From: JAWKTV01 sp041398905
Lineage (GTDB): Bacteria > Planctomycetota > Planctomycetia > Planctomycetales > Planctomycetaceae
Assembly: GCA_041398905.1 (NCBI GenBank)
Contig: JAWKTV010000002.1
Coordinates: 124,001-188,000 of the forward strand
DNA: 64,000 nucleotides
Direction: 5' to 3'
This document shows, one piece after another, positions 47,707 to 56,382 of this stretch (position 1 is its first letter; the number at the start of each line of letters is the position of its first letter). Both the position numbers and the translations under genes were made by a program. The notes below the pieces were generated by a model. It was not told the DNA's origin. It searched no databases and saw nothing but the letters and a program-made list of their open reading frames with translations.

Positions 47707-48732
47707 ATGCCCACTCCCCCACCCATGGTCGAAGCGTCCGTGGCCGCCGACGCCCCCCACCCAAAACTGCGGGCCATCGCCTGTGTGAGCGGCGTCAGCA
47801 TCGAACGCGACATCCCTTGCGCCGACATCAGCGAATACATCCGGGATCGCGACAATCTCGTCTGGCTCGACGTGCAGGACCCCGGAGAAGAAGAGGCGGA
47901 ACTGCTGCAGGAGGAGTTCGGGTTTCACCCGCTGGCGGTCGAAGACGCGCTGCATGCCGACCAGCGCCCGAAGATCGACGAGTACAAAGGGTTCCTGTTC
48001 ATGGTCGCCTACGCACTGCCGCCCGGCGGCCACCCGCATGAGATTGAACCCCAGGAGGTCGATTTGTTCATCGGCCGCAACTACCTGGTGACTGTGCATC
48101 GCGGGCCGGTCCCCGCGCTGCAGGACGCACTCGGCCGCTGGATGCGCGGCGGCGAGATGATGCGGGAGGGGATCGGATTCCTGGTGTACACGGTACTCGA
48201 CACGATGATCGACACCTACTTTCCGGTGCTGGAATCGATCGAGGAAGAGGTCGAGGAGGCGGAGTTGCGGCTGTTGGCGGACAACGACGCGGGCCGGATG
48301 CCGTCGCTGCTGAAGGTCAAGCGATCGCTGGTGACGCTCCGCCGGCTGGGCGTGCCGATGCGGGATGTCTTCGGGTCGCTGCTCCGTCGCGAGCAGACGC
48401 TGTTTCAGCCGCAGACACGCATCTACCTGCAGGATGTGTACGATCACCTGCTGCGGATCGTCGATGCGATCGAGACTGAACGCGAAATGCTTTCCAGCGC
48501 GACGGACGCGTATCTGGCGGTGCTGTCGAATCGCCTGAACGCGACGATGAAGACCCTGACGATCATCACCATCATCGTCGCGCTCGTGGGCGCGATTTTC
48601 GGCGCATGGGGGATGAATTTCGAGAACATCCCGTTTTCCGACCAGCAATACGGCTTCTGGGTGCTGCTGGGCGGGACGTTCGCGGCCGTCGGAACGGCCG
48701 TCTGGCTGGCATTGCGACGCCGGTGGCTGTAG
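47707..48732 (+). CDS. corA: Magnesium/cobalt transporter CorA family
   Basis: A 341-residue inner-membrane divalent-cation channel. The long N-terminal cytoplasmic domain has EEFGFHPLAVEDALHADQRP. The coiled helices include LSSATDAYLAVLSNRLNATM. Two C-terminal membrane helices carry the signature GMN in FGAWGMNFENIPF. The family forms pentamers. I chose ATG 47707. A frame extends upstream to 47599 without a leader or ribosome site. Confidence 0.92.
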   Translation: MPTPPPMVEASVAADAPHPKLRAIACVSGVSIERDIPCADISEYIRDRDNLVWLDVQDPGEEEAELLQEEFGFHPLAVEDALHADQRPKIDEYKGFLFMVAYALPPGGHPHEIEPQEVDLFIGRNYLVTVHRGPVPALQDALGRWMRGGEMMREGIGFLVYTVLDTMIDTYFPVLESIEEEVEEAELRLLADNDAGRMPSLLKVKRSLVTLRRLGVPMRDVFGSLLRREQTLFQPQTRIYLQDVYDHLLRIVDAIETEREMLSSATDAYLAVLSNRLNATMKTLTIITIIVALVGAIFGAWGMNFENIPFSDQQYGFWVLLGGTFAAVGTAVWLALRRRWL

Positions 48733-48880
48733 CGTGACGAAAGCGACGGCGGCGCGGGCGATACGCCCCAGGCCTGTCGCGAGCGACGGATTCCCGCGCC
48801 GGCAGCCAGGTGACGCGGCCACAGCGGACCCCTGCCCCACGCACTGAGCTTGTCAGTCGCGCTGAACATCGCCCCGCATC

Positions 48881-49438
48881 ATGCGCATCCTGGTTGTCGA
48901 CGACGATCCGATCTCGCAGCGCATCCTCACCAGCTATCTGGGGAAGTGGGGCTACGAGTGCGCTGTCGCCAGCGATGGCGAGCAGGCGTGGCGGATGCTG
49001 CAGCAGCATGACTATCCGATCGTCATCAGCGACTGGCTCATGCCGGGCCTGGACGGCCTGGAGTTGATTCGCCGCATTCGTCACTGGGATACCCCGCACG
49101 GGCATGTCTACACCATCCTGCTGACGGCGAAGTCCGACAAGGAGGATCTCGTCTGCGCGATGGACGCGGGAGCGGATGACTTCATCGCCAAACCATTCGA
49201 TCGCGACGAACTCCGGGTGCGGATTCGCGAGGGAGCGAACATGGTGCATCGGGACCGGCAGGTGGCTGCGCGGGCGAACGATGTGGTCGCCCGTTTGGAG
49301 GAGTTGCGGACCCTGCTCCACACGCCCGCCGCTGACCCCGTCATGCTGCTCGCTCAGGCGGACGCGGCTGTCGCCGCCGCCTGCGACGCCGCCCGTGGCC
49401 TGGCCCGAGAGGTCCATCCCGGTGATGGCGCCGCATGA
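48881..49438 (+). CDS. Response regulator receiver-domain protein
   Basis: A 185-residue protein. A CheY-like receiver domain (about 1-120) has the acidic pair in MRILVVDDDPISQRIL, the phosphoacceptor Asp in YPIVISDWLMPGLDGLE, Thr in YTILLTAKSDKEDL and Lys in DDFIAKPFDRDELRVR. A C-terminal helix of about 60 residues carries no known output domain. It is orphan: no kinase is adjacent. It is followed at 160 bases by the ATP-grasp gene on the same strand. Confidence 0.87.
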   Translation: MRILVVDDDPISQRILTSYLGKWGYECAVASDGEQAWRMLQQHDYPIVISDWLMPGLDGLELIRRIRHWDTPHGHVYTILLTAKSDKEDLVCAMDAGADDFIAKPFDRDELRVRIREGANMVHRDRQVAARANDVVARLEELRTLLHTPAADPVMLLAQADAAVAAACDAARGLAREVHPGDGAA

Positions 49439-49596
49439 CGCCTGCGGTCGTTCGCGGTATTCCGCGCGGCGAGGATGCGTTCGGCGTGTGCGAGTCGGTA
49501 CACTCCCATCGTTCGGTGATGAGCCGACGTTCGTCGGTCGAGGTTTGGGCGCAAGCGTCCGCAGCAGGTTGAACTATCGTCAGGAACCGCCGCCAG

Positions 49597-52128
49597 ATGC
49601 CGACGGATGCTTTGCTTGTGGAACCGGATTGGCTGCTCGGTGGATACAAAGCACCTCCGGGTGTGTATGACGAGCTGCGTGCTCCCGAGGGCGGCATCCG
49701 TCCGCAATGGGACTTGTTTCGCGAAGCGTTTCGCCATCTTTCGGCCGATGAGTTTCAACGTCGGACGAAACTCGCTGAAGAGCAGTTGCAGGAGAACGGC
49801 GTCACCTTCAACGCCTTCGGCGAGGAGGGCGAGTCGCAACGCCCGTGGAGGCTTGATCTCCTCCCCGTCGTTCTGCCCCCGTCGGAATGGAACGAAGTCG
49901 CGCGGGCGCTCGACCAGCGGGCCAGGCTGCTGAACGCGATCATCGACGACCTGTACGGCGAGCAGACCATCCTCGCCACCACCAAGCTGCCCCCAAGCCT
50001 GCTGTATGGGCATCCGTTCTATCAGCGGAGCTTTCACGGCTTGCCGATCGGGAAAGGTCGCTCGCTCTGCTTTTACGCAGCCGAATTGGCCCGGTCACCG
50101 AACGGGCAGTGGTGGGTGATGGCCGATCGGACCGAAGCCCCCGCGGGAGCCGGCTTCGCACTCGAAAATCGCATCGTCTCCGCGAGGCTGATGCCTCAAG
50201 TCATGCACAAGGTTGGGGTCGAGCGGCTGGCTCCCTTCTTTCTGCGACTGCAAGACTCGCTCCGACGGCAGTCGCCCAACGCGGTCAGCAGCCCGCGCGT
50301 GGTACTGCTGTCAATGGGACCGCGGAACAACCTGTACTTCGAGGACGTGTACCTGGCGCGCTACCTCGGCTACACCCTCGTCGAAGGCAACGACCTTGCC
50401 GTGCGGGACGATCAGGTCTTTCTGAAAACGCTGTCGGGGCTGGTGCCCGTTGACGTCATCTTTTCCCGTGGCTTCGAGAGCGGCCTCGACCCACTCGAGT
50501 TGGGCGGGGGAGCACCGCAAGGAGTGAGCGGCGTGCTGCAGGCGATTCGAGCCGGGAACGTCGCGGTCTCGAACCGACCCGGCTGCGGGCTGCTGGAAGC
50601 GCCAGCGTTCATGGCGTACCTGCCCGGGCTTTGTCGCGAACTGCTGGGCGATGAACTGATCACTCCGTCGATCGCCACGTGGTGGTGCGGTGATCCGCAG
50701 GCGCTCGACTACGCTTTCGGCCGCTTTGAAGACCTCGTCATCAAGCCAGCGCTGCAGGCGAGCGGCGGGACCGAAGTTCTGCCGGGAGAAATGACCGCGG
50801 TGCAGCAGGCGGAGTTGAAAGCTCAGATTCTGTCCCGTCCGCATGCGTACGTCGCGCAGGAGACCGTGGCGCGGTCGGCCAGTCCGGTCTGGACCGGTCA
50901 GTCGACCGGCGTGGGACACCTGGCGTTTCGCTGCTTTCTGACGGGTGACGACGACGGGTATTCGCTGATGCCCGGCGGACTGATTCGCGTGGCTCCCACA
51001 ACCGCGCCCATGCAGCTTTCGATATCGGCCGGTGCCGGCAGCAAGGACCTGTGGATCTGTGCGGATCGCCCGGTCGAACCGGTTTCGCTCCTCTCACCCG
51101 AGAAGGAGCCGGTCAAGCTCCGCCGCTCCGGGGCCTTGTTTCCCAGTCGTGTCGCGGATGACCTGTACTGGCTGGGCAACGCGCTGGACCGTGCGGAGTT
51201 CCTGACTCGACTGTTGCGCGCAGTGGTCGAGCGACTGGCATCCGAGAGCGACACCGCCTACCCCGAACTGCCCCAGCTCCTGCACGCGATGGCCGATCAG
51301 GGGCAGATCGAGGCGAGCTTCGCCGTCGAAGACTTCGCCAAGGTCCTCCCACGGCTGGAAGAGAATCTGCTGACGAGCCTGTTCGATGACGGCGAGTCGC
51401 GCGGACTGGCACGCTCGATTGCCGAGATGCAGCGACTCGCCCGACGCACGCGCGACTGGCTTTCGGCCGACACCTGGCAAACTTTCAACCATTCCGCCAC
51501 ACGGTTCAAGGAGGCTGGCGAGACGTCGAAAGCGGACCTGGGCGATCTGCTCGAAGCCCTCGCCGAGTTGAGGGTGAATCTGGCTTCAACGGTCGGATTG
51601 CTGGCCGATGGCATGATTCACGGGCCGGCGTGGCGGTTCCTTGAAATGGGTCGCCGGATCGAGCGCGGCCGCAACATCGCCCGACTGCTGAAGAGCACGC
51701 TCCTCACCAGACAGCCGGCCGACAAACATACGCTCAGGGCCGTGCTCGAAGTGCTCGATTGCCGCATGACCTACCGGTCCCGCTACCTCGACAATCTGCA
51801 GCCCAACGGTGTGCTCGACCTCGCCATCACCGACGAGACCAATCCCAACTCGATCGGCTTTCAGCTCGCCGCCCTCTCGGAACATGTCGATACTCTTCCC
51901 GAGATCGCCGGCACGCCGCTGCGATCGGAAGAGAAGCGGCTGGTGATGGCGGCGGTGCATCAGGTGCGAATGCTGACTCCCGATGAGCTGGTTCAACCGA
52001 TTTCGCCTGAGCTGCGCAGCTCCGTCGACAAGGTCGAGCAGTTGCTGAAGCAGTTGTCCGACGTGCTCAATCGGCATTACCTGGTGCATGCCAGCTCCCC
52101 ACGGCAGATTCTTCCCGAGAACCAGTGA
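49597..52128 (+). CDS. Circularly permuted ATP-grasp protein fused to an alpha-E domain
   Basis: An 843-residue protein. The first 490 residues are a circularly permuted ATP-grasp ligase (DUF404/407 type): FNAFGEEGESQRPWRLDLLP, SLLYGHPFYQRSFHGLPI, VVLLSMGPRNNLYFEDVYL, EGNDLAVRDDQVFLKTL and PGCGLLEAPAFMAYLPGL. The last 320 residues form the helical alpha-E (DUF403) domain, with RVADDLYWLGNALDRAEFLT and MGRRIERGRNIARLLK. These families occur together, usually with a transglutaminase, and have been proposed to make or modify peptides outside the ribosome. The two parts are often separate genes; here they are fused. The following transglutaminase overlaps its end. Confidence 0.87.
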   Translation: MPTDALLVEPDWLLGGYKAPPGVYDELRAPEGGIRPQWDLFREAFRHLSADEFQRRTKLAEEQLQENGVTFNAFGEEGESQRPWRLDLLPVVLPPSEWNEVARALDQRARLLNAIIDDLYGEQTILATTKLPPSLLYGHPFYQRSFHGLPIGKGRSLCFYAAELARSPNGQWWVMADRTEAPAGAGFALENRIVSARLMPQVMHKVGVERLAPFFLRLQDSLRRQSPNAVSSPRVVLLSMGPRNNLYFEDVYLARYLGYTLVEGNDLAVRDDQVFLKTLSGLVPVDVIFSRGFESGLDPLELGGGAPQGVSGVLQAIRAGNVAVSNRPGCGLLEAPAFMAYLPGLCRELLGDELITPSIATWWCGDPQALDYAFGRFEDLVIKPALQASGGTEVLPGEMTAVQQAELKAQILSRPHAYVAQETVARSASPVWTGQSTGVGHLAFRCFLTGDDDGYSLMPGGLIRVAPTTAPMQLSISAGAGSKDLWICADRPVEPVSLLSPEKEPVKLRRSGALFPSRVADDLYWLGNALDRAEFLTRLLRAVVERLASESDTAYPELPQLLHAMADQGQIEASFAVEDFAKVLPRLEENLLTSLFDDGESRGLARSIAEMQRLARRTRDWLSADTWQTFNHSATRFKEAGETSKADLGDLLEALAELRVNLASTVGLLADGMIHGPAWRFLEMGRRIERGRNIARLLKSTLLTRQPADKHTLRAVLEVLDCRMTYRSRYLDNLQPNGVLDLAITDETNPNSIGFQLAALSEHVDTLPEIAGTPLRSEEKRLVMAAVHQVRMLTPDELVQPISPELRSSVDKVEQLLKQLSDVLNRHYLVHASSPRQILPENQ

Positions 52129-52139
52129 GCCGCGCCCTC

Positions 52140-53033
52140 ATGCGGTACCGCATCACCCACATCACCCGCTACACCTCTGGCGACCCTGTCTCCGTCGGTC
52201 AAAACCAGGCGTGGCTGCGGCCGCGCGTGTGCGATCATCAGCAGGTTCTCCGCTATCGGCTCAAGATCGACCCACCTCCTTCCGTGCAGACCGAACGGAA
52301 CGACGCGTTCGGAAATCCGCTGGCGAGCTTCGCGTTCAACGAAGGCTACCGGCAGCTCACCGTCACCGCCCGCGGAACTGTCGAGGTGCTGCCTCGTCCG
52401 GAGATCGACCCGGAACGCACGATGGATTGGGAGACTCAGGCCGGCTTTGTGGCCTGGCCCGCCACCGCCGACGATCGGGAAGCACTGCAGTTCCGGTTCG
52501 AGTCGCCGCGAATCCCCCTTTCGCCGGCATTGCGCGAGTTCGCGGAACCCTCCTTCCCCGCCGGACGACCGGTGCTGGCCGGTGCGCTCGATCTGACCGC
52601 TCGCATCTACAAGGAGTTCGAGTACAAGCCGCAGTCGACCACCGTCAACACCGCCGTCAGCGACGTGCTGAAGCAGCGGAAAGGGGTCTGTCAGGACTTC
52701 GCGCACCTGCAAATCGCCGCGCTCCGTTCGATCGGCCTGGCGGCTCGCTACGTCAGCGGTTACCTGCGGACGACACCGCCGCCGGGGAAACCCCGGCTCG
52801 TCGGCGCAGACGCCACGCATGCGTGGCTCGCGGTCTACTGTGGACCCGCCGGCTGGGTCGATCTCGATCCCACCAACAACGTCATCCCCGGCACCGATCA
52901 CATCACGCTGGCCTGGGGCCGCGATTACTCCGACGTTCCCCCGCTCAAAGGCGTATTCATCGGCGGCGGTGAGATGCGTCTCGAAGTCAGCGTCGATGTC
53001 GAACCCCTCGAAGACGCGGAGACGGGCGTGTGA
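52140..53033 (+). CDS. Transglutaminase-like protein with N-terminal beta domain
   Basis: About 297 residues from MRYRITHITRYTSGD. An N-terminal beta-sandwich typical of bacterial transglutaminases precedes the catalytic domain. The catalytic Cys is in KGVCQDFAHLQIAALRS, the His in DATHAWLAVYCGPAGWVDLD and the Asp in that same stretch. It may crosslink, hydrolyse or transfer peptide amides. A GTG at 52125 overlaps the ATP-grasp stop (GTGA), so translation may be coupled. The ATG at 52140 is the usual family start. Confidence 0.88.
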   Translation: MRYRITHITRYTSGDPVSVGQNQAWLRPRVCDHQQVLRYRLKIDPPPSVQTERNDAFGNPLASFAFNEGYRQLTVTARGTVEVLPRPEIDPERTMDWETQAGFVAWPATADDREALQFRFESPRIPLSPALREFAEPSFPAGRPVLAGALDLTARIYKEFEYKPQSTTVNTAVSDVLKQRKGVCQDFAHLQIAALRSIGLAARYVSGYLRTTPPPGKPRLVGADATHAWLAVYCGPAGWVDLDPTNNVIPGTDHITLAWGRDYSDVPPLKGVFIGGGEMRLEVSVDVEPLEDAETGV

Positions 53034-53156
53034 CCTGAACACTCCTGCGTTCCGAGCGCGACCGCGCGACTTTGTGCCCCGACGACGTCGCCAGAACGGC
53101 GCACCCGCGACCCGCCCCGAGGCCGGGCAAAACACCTTCAACAGATTGGCGGAACA

Positions 53157-54127
53157 ATGCAGCAGCGCGAGATTGGTCGGACGGGCCTCATGATTGCCCC
53201 GGTGGCGATGGGCTGCTGGCCAATCGCGGGCATTACCAGCATCGATGTCACGCGCGACGACTCGCTGGCCACGCTCTTGGCCGCCGCTAAGGCGGGCATC
53301 AACTGCTTCGACACCGCCTACTGCTACGGCTACGACGGCGAAAGCGAGCGGATGATTGGTGAGTCGCTGGGGGACCGCCGCCGGGAACTCATCATCGCCA
53401 CCAAGTGCGGCATCCATTGGAACGACGAACGGAAGCAGCAGCGAGACGCCCGCCCCGCCACCATCCGTCGCGAATGTGAAACAAGCCTCGCCCGGCTCGG
53501 CACCGACTACATCGACCTGTACTACCTGCATGCTCCCGACCCGCAGGTGCCCTCGCCGAGTCGGCCAGCGAGTTCCGCAAGCTGCTGGACGAAGGCGTCA
53601 TCCGAGCAGTCGGGGTCTCAAACTTCCAGTCTCTCGCGCAGTTCGAGGAGTTCGCCGCCGTCTGCCCAATCTCTGCTTCACAGCCGCACTACAACATGCT
53701 GCAACGCGAGATCGAAGCCGAACAGGTTCCGTGGTGTCTCGCGCACGACGTGTCTCTGATGGTCTACTGGCCGCTGATGAAGGGCTTCCTCGCGGGCAAG
53801 CTGCCCCGCGATCATCAGTGGGATCCGCAGGACGGACGACAGAAGTATCCCATCTTCCAGGGAGACGAATGGCGGAAGAATCACGACTTTCTGGACAGGC
53901 TGAGACCGATTGCCAAGCGGGCGGGGCTGACGCTGTCACAACTCGCCGTCGCCTGGACACTCGACCGGCCCGGCATCACGGCCGCGCTGTGCGGCGCAAA
54001 GCGACCCGAGCAGATCGAAGAGACTGCGTTCGCCATGCGTCACACGCTCAGCGACCTGGACCGGAGGGAGATTGCGGCCGCCATCGCAGCCCGCGGGCCG
54101 GCACACTCCCGCGCCGCGGTGAGTTGA
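53157..54127 (+). CDS. Aldo/keto reductase
   Basis: An NADPH-dependent carbonyl reductase of about 323 residues. It has the family opening REIGRTGLMIAPVAMGCWPI, the catalytic Asp/Tyr region NCFDTAYCYGYDGESERMIG, Lys in ELIIATKCGIHW, and LGTDYIDLYYLHAPDPQ. After the break the sequence continues YNMLQREIEAEQ and TLSQLAVAWTLDRPG. One C is missing in GTGCCCTCGCC near 53552: four Cs would restore the frame, a likely sequence error. It is 120 bases after the transglutaminase and may share its transcript. Confidence 0.85.
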
Positions 54128-54194
54128 GCATAGGCCGCCCGGGAACAACACCCCGACCGGAGATCTCCAGCAGGGTCCGTCCACCCATCAGCAT

Positions 54195-54265
54195 TTACCC
54201 GGCAGGGATTTGAACCCCGACTAACAGAACCAAAATCTGCTGTGCTACCGTTACACTACCGGGTA
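54195..54265 (-). tRNA. tRNA-Gln (anticodon UUG)
   Basis: The minus strand forms a 71-nt cloverleaf. The acceptor TACCCGG pairs with CCGGGTA, the D arm contains GTGTAACGGTAGCAC, the anticodon stem CAGA/TCTG encloses loop TTTTGGT (anticodon TTG), and the T arm has GGGGTTCAAATCCC. Discriminator A, no encoded CCA. The gene for its synthetase (glnS) is also in this window. Confidence 0.93.
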
Positions 54266-54424
54266 AGGTCGTCCCGAGCATGCCCGGCTGACGCGGAAAT
54301 GCTAGCAAGTTGCCCGGTTGTCGAAAAGGGGGAGTGGGACCGGAAGCGAGGTTCCACTACGATGCCCGTCGCCGGCGATCACCCCGCCCGCCTACGGGCA
54401 AATTGATGTCGCAGGGAGTAATTC

Positions 54425-55165
54425 ATGAGTACGTTCGCCGTCATCCTGCCGGCGGCCGGTCGCAGCACGCGATTCGGCGACCCCTTCCAGAAAAAGGTCT
54501 TCGTTGACCTCCAGGGCCGGCCCGTCTGGGTGCGGACCGCCGAGGCCTTTCTGCATCGGCCAGATGTCGAGCAGGTCGTGCTCGCGATCTCGCCGGAAGA
54601 TCACAACTGGTTCCGGGAGAAGTTCGCGGCCAGCCTGGCATTCATGAACGTCGATGTCGTTGAAGGCGGCGCGGAGCGGGCCGATACCGTCGAGCGGGCG
54701 CTGGCCGTGGTCAAGCCTGGCATCGACTTCGTCGCGGTTCATGACGCCGCCCGACCGCTGATCGCTGACGCCCGCATCAGCCACGTGTTCGCGGAGGCCC
54801 AGCGGACCGGCGCGGCCATCCTCGCGACCGAAGTCAGCAGCACCGTCAAGCGAGCGGCCGAAGGACTGGTGAACGAGACCGTCGACCGACGCGGTCTCTG
54901 GCTCGCCCAAACCCCACAGGTCTTCCGCCGCCAGTTGCTGCTCGACGCCTACGCGGCCCGCAACGGCCGAAACGCGACCGACGACGCCCAACTTGTCGAA
55001 TGGCTGGGCCACCCGGTCGCCTGTGTTCCGGGCTCGCCGCTGAATTTGAAGCTGACGAACAAGGAGGACCTCCGCATCGCAGCCGCCCTGCTCGACCTCC
55101 TCCCCGGCGACGGCCAACCCGGCACGACCGCCAGTGACAGCAAGCAGCGGACCGGCCTGTGGTGA
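54425..55165 (+). CDS. ispD: 2-C-methyl-D-erythritol 4-phosphate cytidylyltransferase
   Basis: IspD makes CDP-methylerythritol in the MEP isoprenoid pathway. The N-terminal nucleotide loop is ILPAAGRSTRFGDPFQKKVF. FVAVHDAARPLIAD and the downstream DRRGLWLAQTPQVF and NLKLTNKEDLRIA segments are IspD hallmarks. At 246 residues it is full length. It is preceded by the ribosome-binding sequence AGGGAG. Confidence 0.93.
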   Translation: MSTFAVILPAAGRSTRFGDPFQKKVFVDLQGRPVWVRTAEAFLHRPDVEQVVLAISPEDHNWFREKFAASLAFMNVDVVEGGAERADTVERALAVVKPGIDFVAVHDAARPLIADARISHVFAEAQRTGAAILATEVSSTVKRAAEGLVNETVDRRGLWLAQTPQVFRRQLLLDAYAARNGRNATDDAQLVEWLGHPVACVPGSPLNLKLTNKEDLRIAAALLDLLPGDGQPGTTASDSKQRTGLW

Positions 55166-55264
55166 GGACGCCGCTCGCCGTCCCCATCTCTCTGGCCCGC
55201 CCGCATGCCTGCTGTGGTTGCAGTCATCGCGGGCCGCGAGTTCGGTGTCGGTAAGGGCATTCGC

Positions 55265-55462
55265 TCAACGGTGCATCGTGCCGAGAGCCGGCTTTGACAT
55301 CAGCGCCCTGACGCCACAATCGTTCCTCTCGCCCAACGCCCCCTCATCCGATCGCAGCTCGCAGACGACGCGGAATCCATCGAAGGGCTTCCACATCCGG
55401 GGGACATCATGACGTAGTCATTGCGGGCGAATCGGACGGCCCTGCGTCGCGTTCCCAGGCCG
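55265..55462 (-). pseudogene. Possible remnant of a formylglycine-generating/sulfatase-modifying domain
   Basis: In the 375-base gap after ispD the minus strand carries two short coding-like pieces in different frames. The first is GTRRRAVRFARNDYVMMSP. After a CCCCC run it continues MWKPFDGFRVVCELRSDEG and runs to a stop at 55265. GFRVV near the C terminus is typical of the FGE-sulfatase fold. Upstream catalytic parts are missing. This could be chance. The rest of 55166-55540 shows nothing. Confidence 0.25.
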
Positions 55463-55540
55463 ATGATCGGCGGTCGTTTGAGTCTGCCGCATTGGCATCC
55501 ACCGGGTTGTGGCGGACTGTCTGGTACTGCGATGTCGGGA

Positions 55541-56116
55541 CTATGGAATCACGGCCGGTTCGGTCGCGCGCGTGACGGAGCGGTAGGAGGTTCGCTTGAG
55601 GCGGAAGCCGAGGGCGTCGTAGAGGGCGACGGCGGGGCGGTTGGCGGCGGTCACCTCCAGGCGGACTGTCCGCGTGCCGATCTGCTGGAAGCCGAGCAGA
55701 CATTTCTGCAGCAGGCACTTGCCGAGTCCGAATCCACGATGGGCGGGCACCACTCCGACGTTCTGAATGCTGCCGACCCACTGGCTCTTGCGCAACCCCT
55801 GAATCGTCGCCACCGGCTGGGGGCCGGCGAATTCGTTGCCCTCAAAGCGAATCAGCCAGGTCGCCAGCGGCAGGAAGCCCTGGTGATGCGAGATATCCGT
55901 CATCAACCGTTTGCAGCCGGGGAGGTCGCTGAGGGATTCGAAGACCTCGGCGTCGATCTCGTGACTGAAGCTGTGGTGCTTGGCGAGAGCATGCGAGTCG
56001 ACCAGCAGCGGATGCCAGGCGGCGAAGGCGTACCCTGCGGGGAGAGTCGGCTCGATGAGCGCGACCCTGCGCAGGTCGATCTCCATGAGCAGGCGTTTGT
56101 AGTGGGTGGTGGGCAT
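55541..56116 (-). CDS. GNAT-family N-acetyltransferase
   Basis: About 191 residues from MPTTHYKRLLMEIDLRRVAL. The C-terminal half is a GNAT fold: SQWVGSIQNVGVVPAHRGFG, the acetyl-CoA loop region RGFGLGKCLLQKCLLGF, and ANRPAVALYDALGFRLKRTS. The substrate is unknown. An upstream open frame to 56281 lacks a good start. It faces the end of ispD and lies before glnD on the same strand. Confidence 0.8.
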   Translation of the reverse strand: MPTTHYKRLLMEIDLRRVALIEPTLPAGYAFAAWHPLLVDSHALAKHHSFSHEIDAEVFESLSDLPGCKRLMTDISHHQGFLPLATWLIRFEGNEFAGPQPVATIQGLRKSQWVGSIQNVGVVPAHRGFGLGKCLLQKCLLGFQQIGTRTVRLEVTAANRPAVALYDALGFRLKRTSYRSVTRATEPAVIP

Positions 56117-56382
56117 GGTGACGAAAGACGCCAAGGTCGCCAGCCGCGGCGACCCACGGGACCGAACGTCGCGGACGGAAGCGCGGGCGAACGAAGGCGG
56201 AGGTGACCCGAAGATTGCCAGCCTTCGCCCCTGCATCGGCCACTCCGACGTTAAGTCTACGCCAGACGATGGCGGGGGCAAACACTGTTTCGATCGAGAA
56301 TGTCAGTCGCGTGTGAAGCCAGGCAGGCTGTGCCGATCAGGTAGCGCATCAACCCGCGATGGCGGCGTCGCCACAGTGGGGC

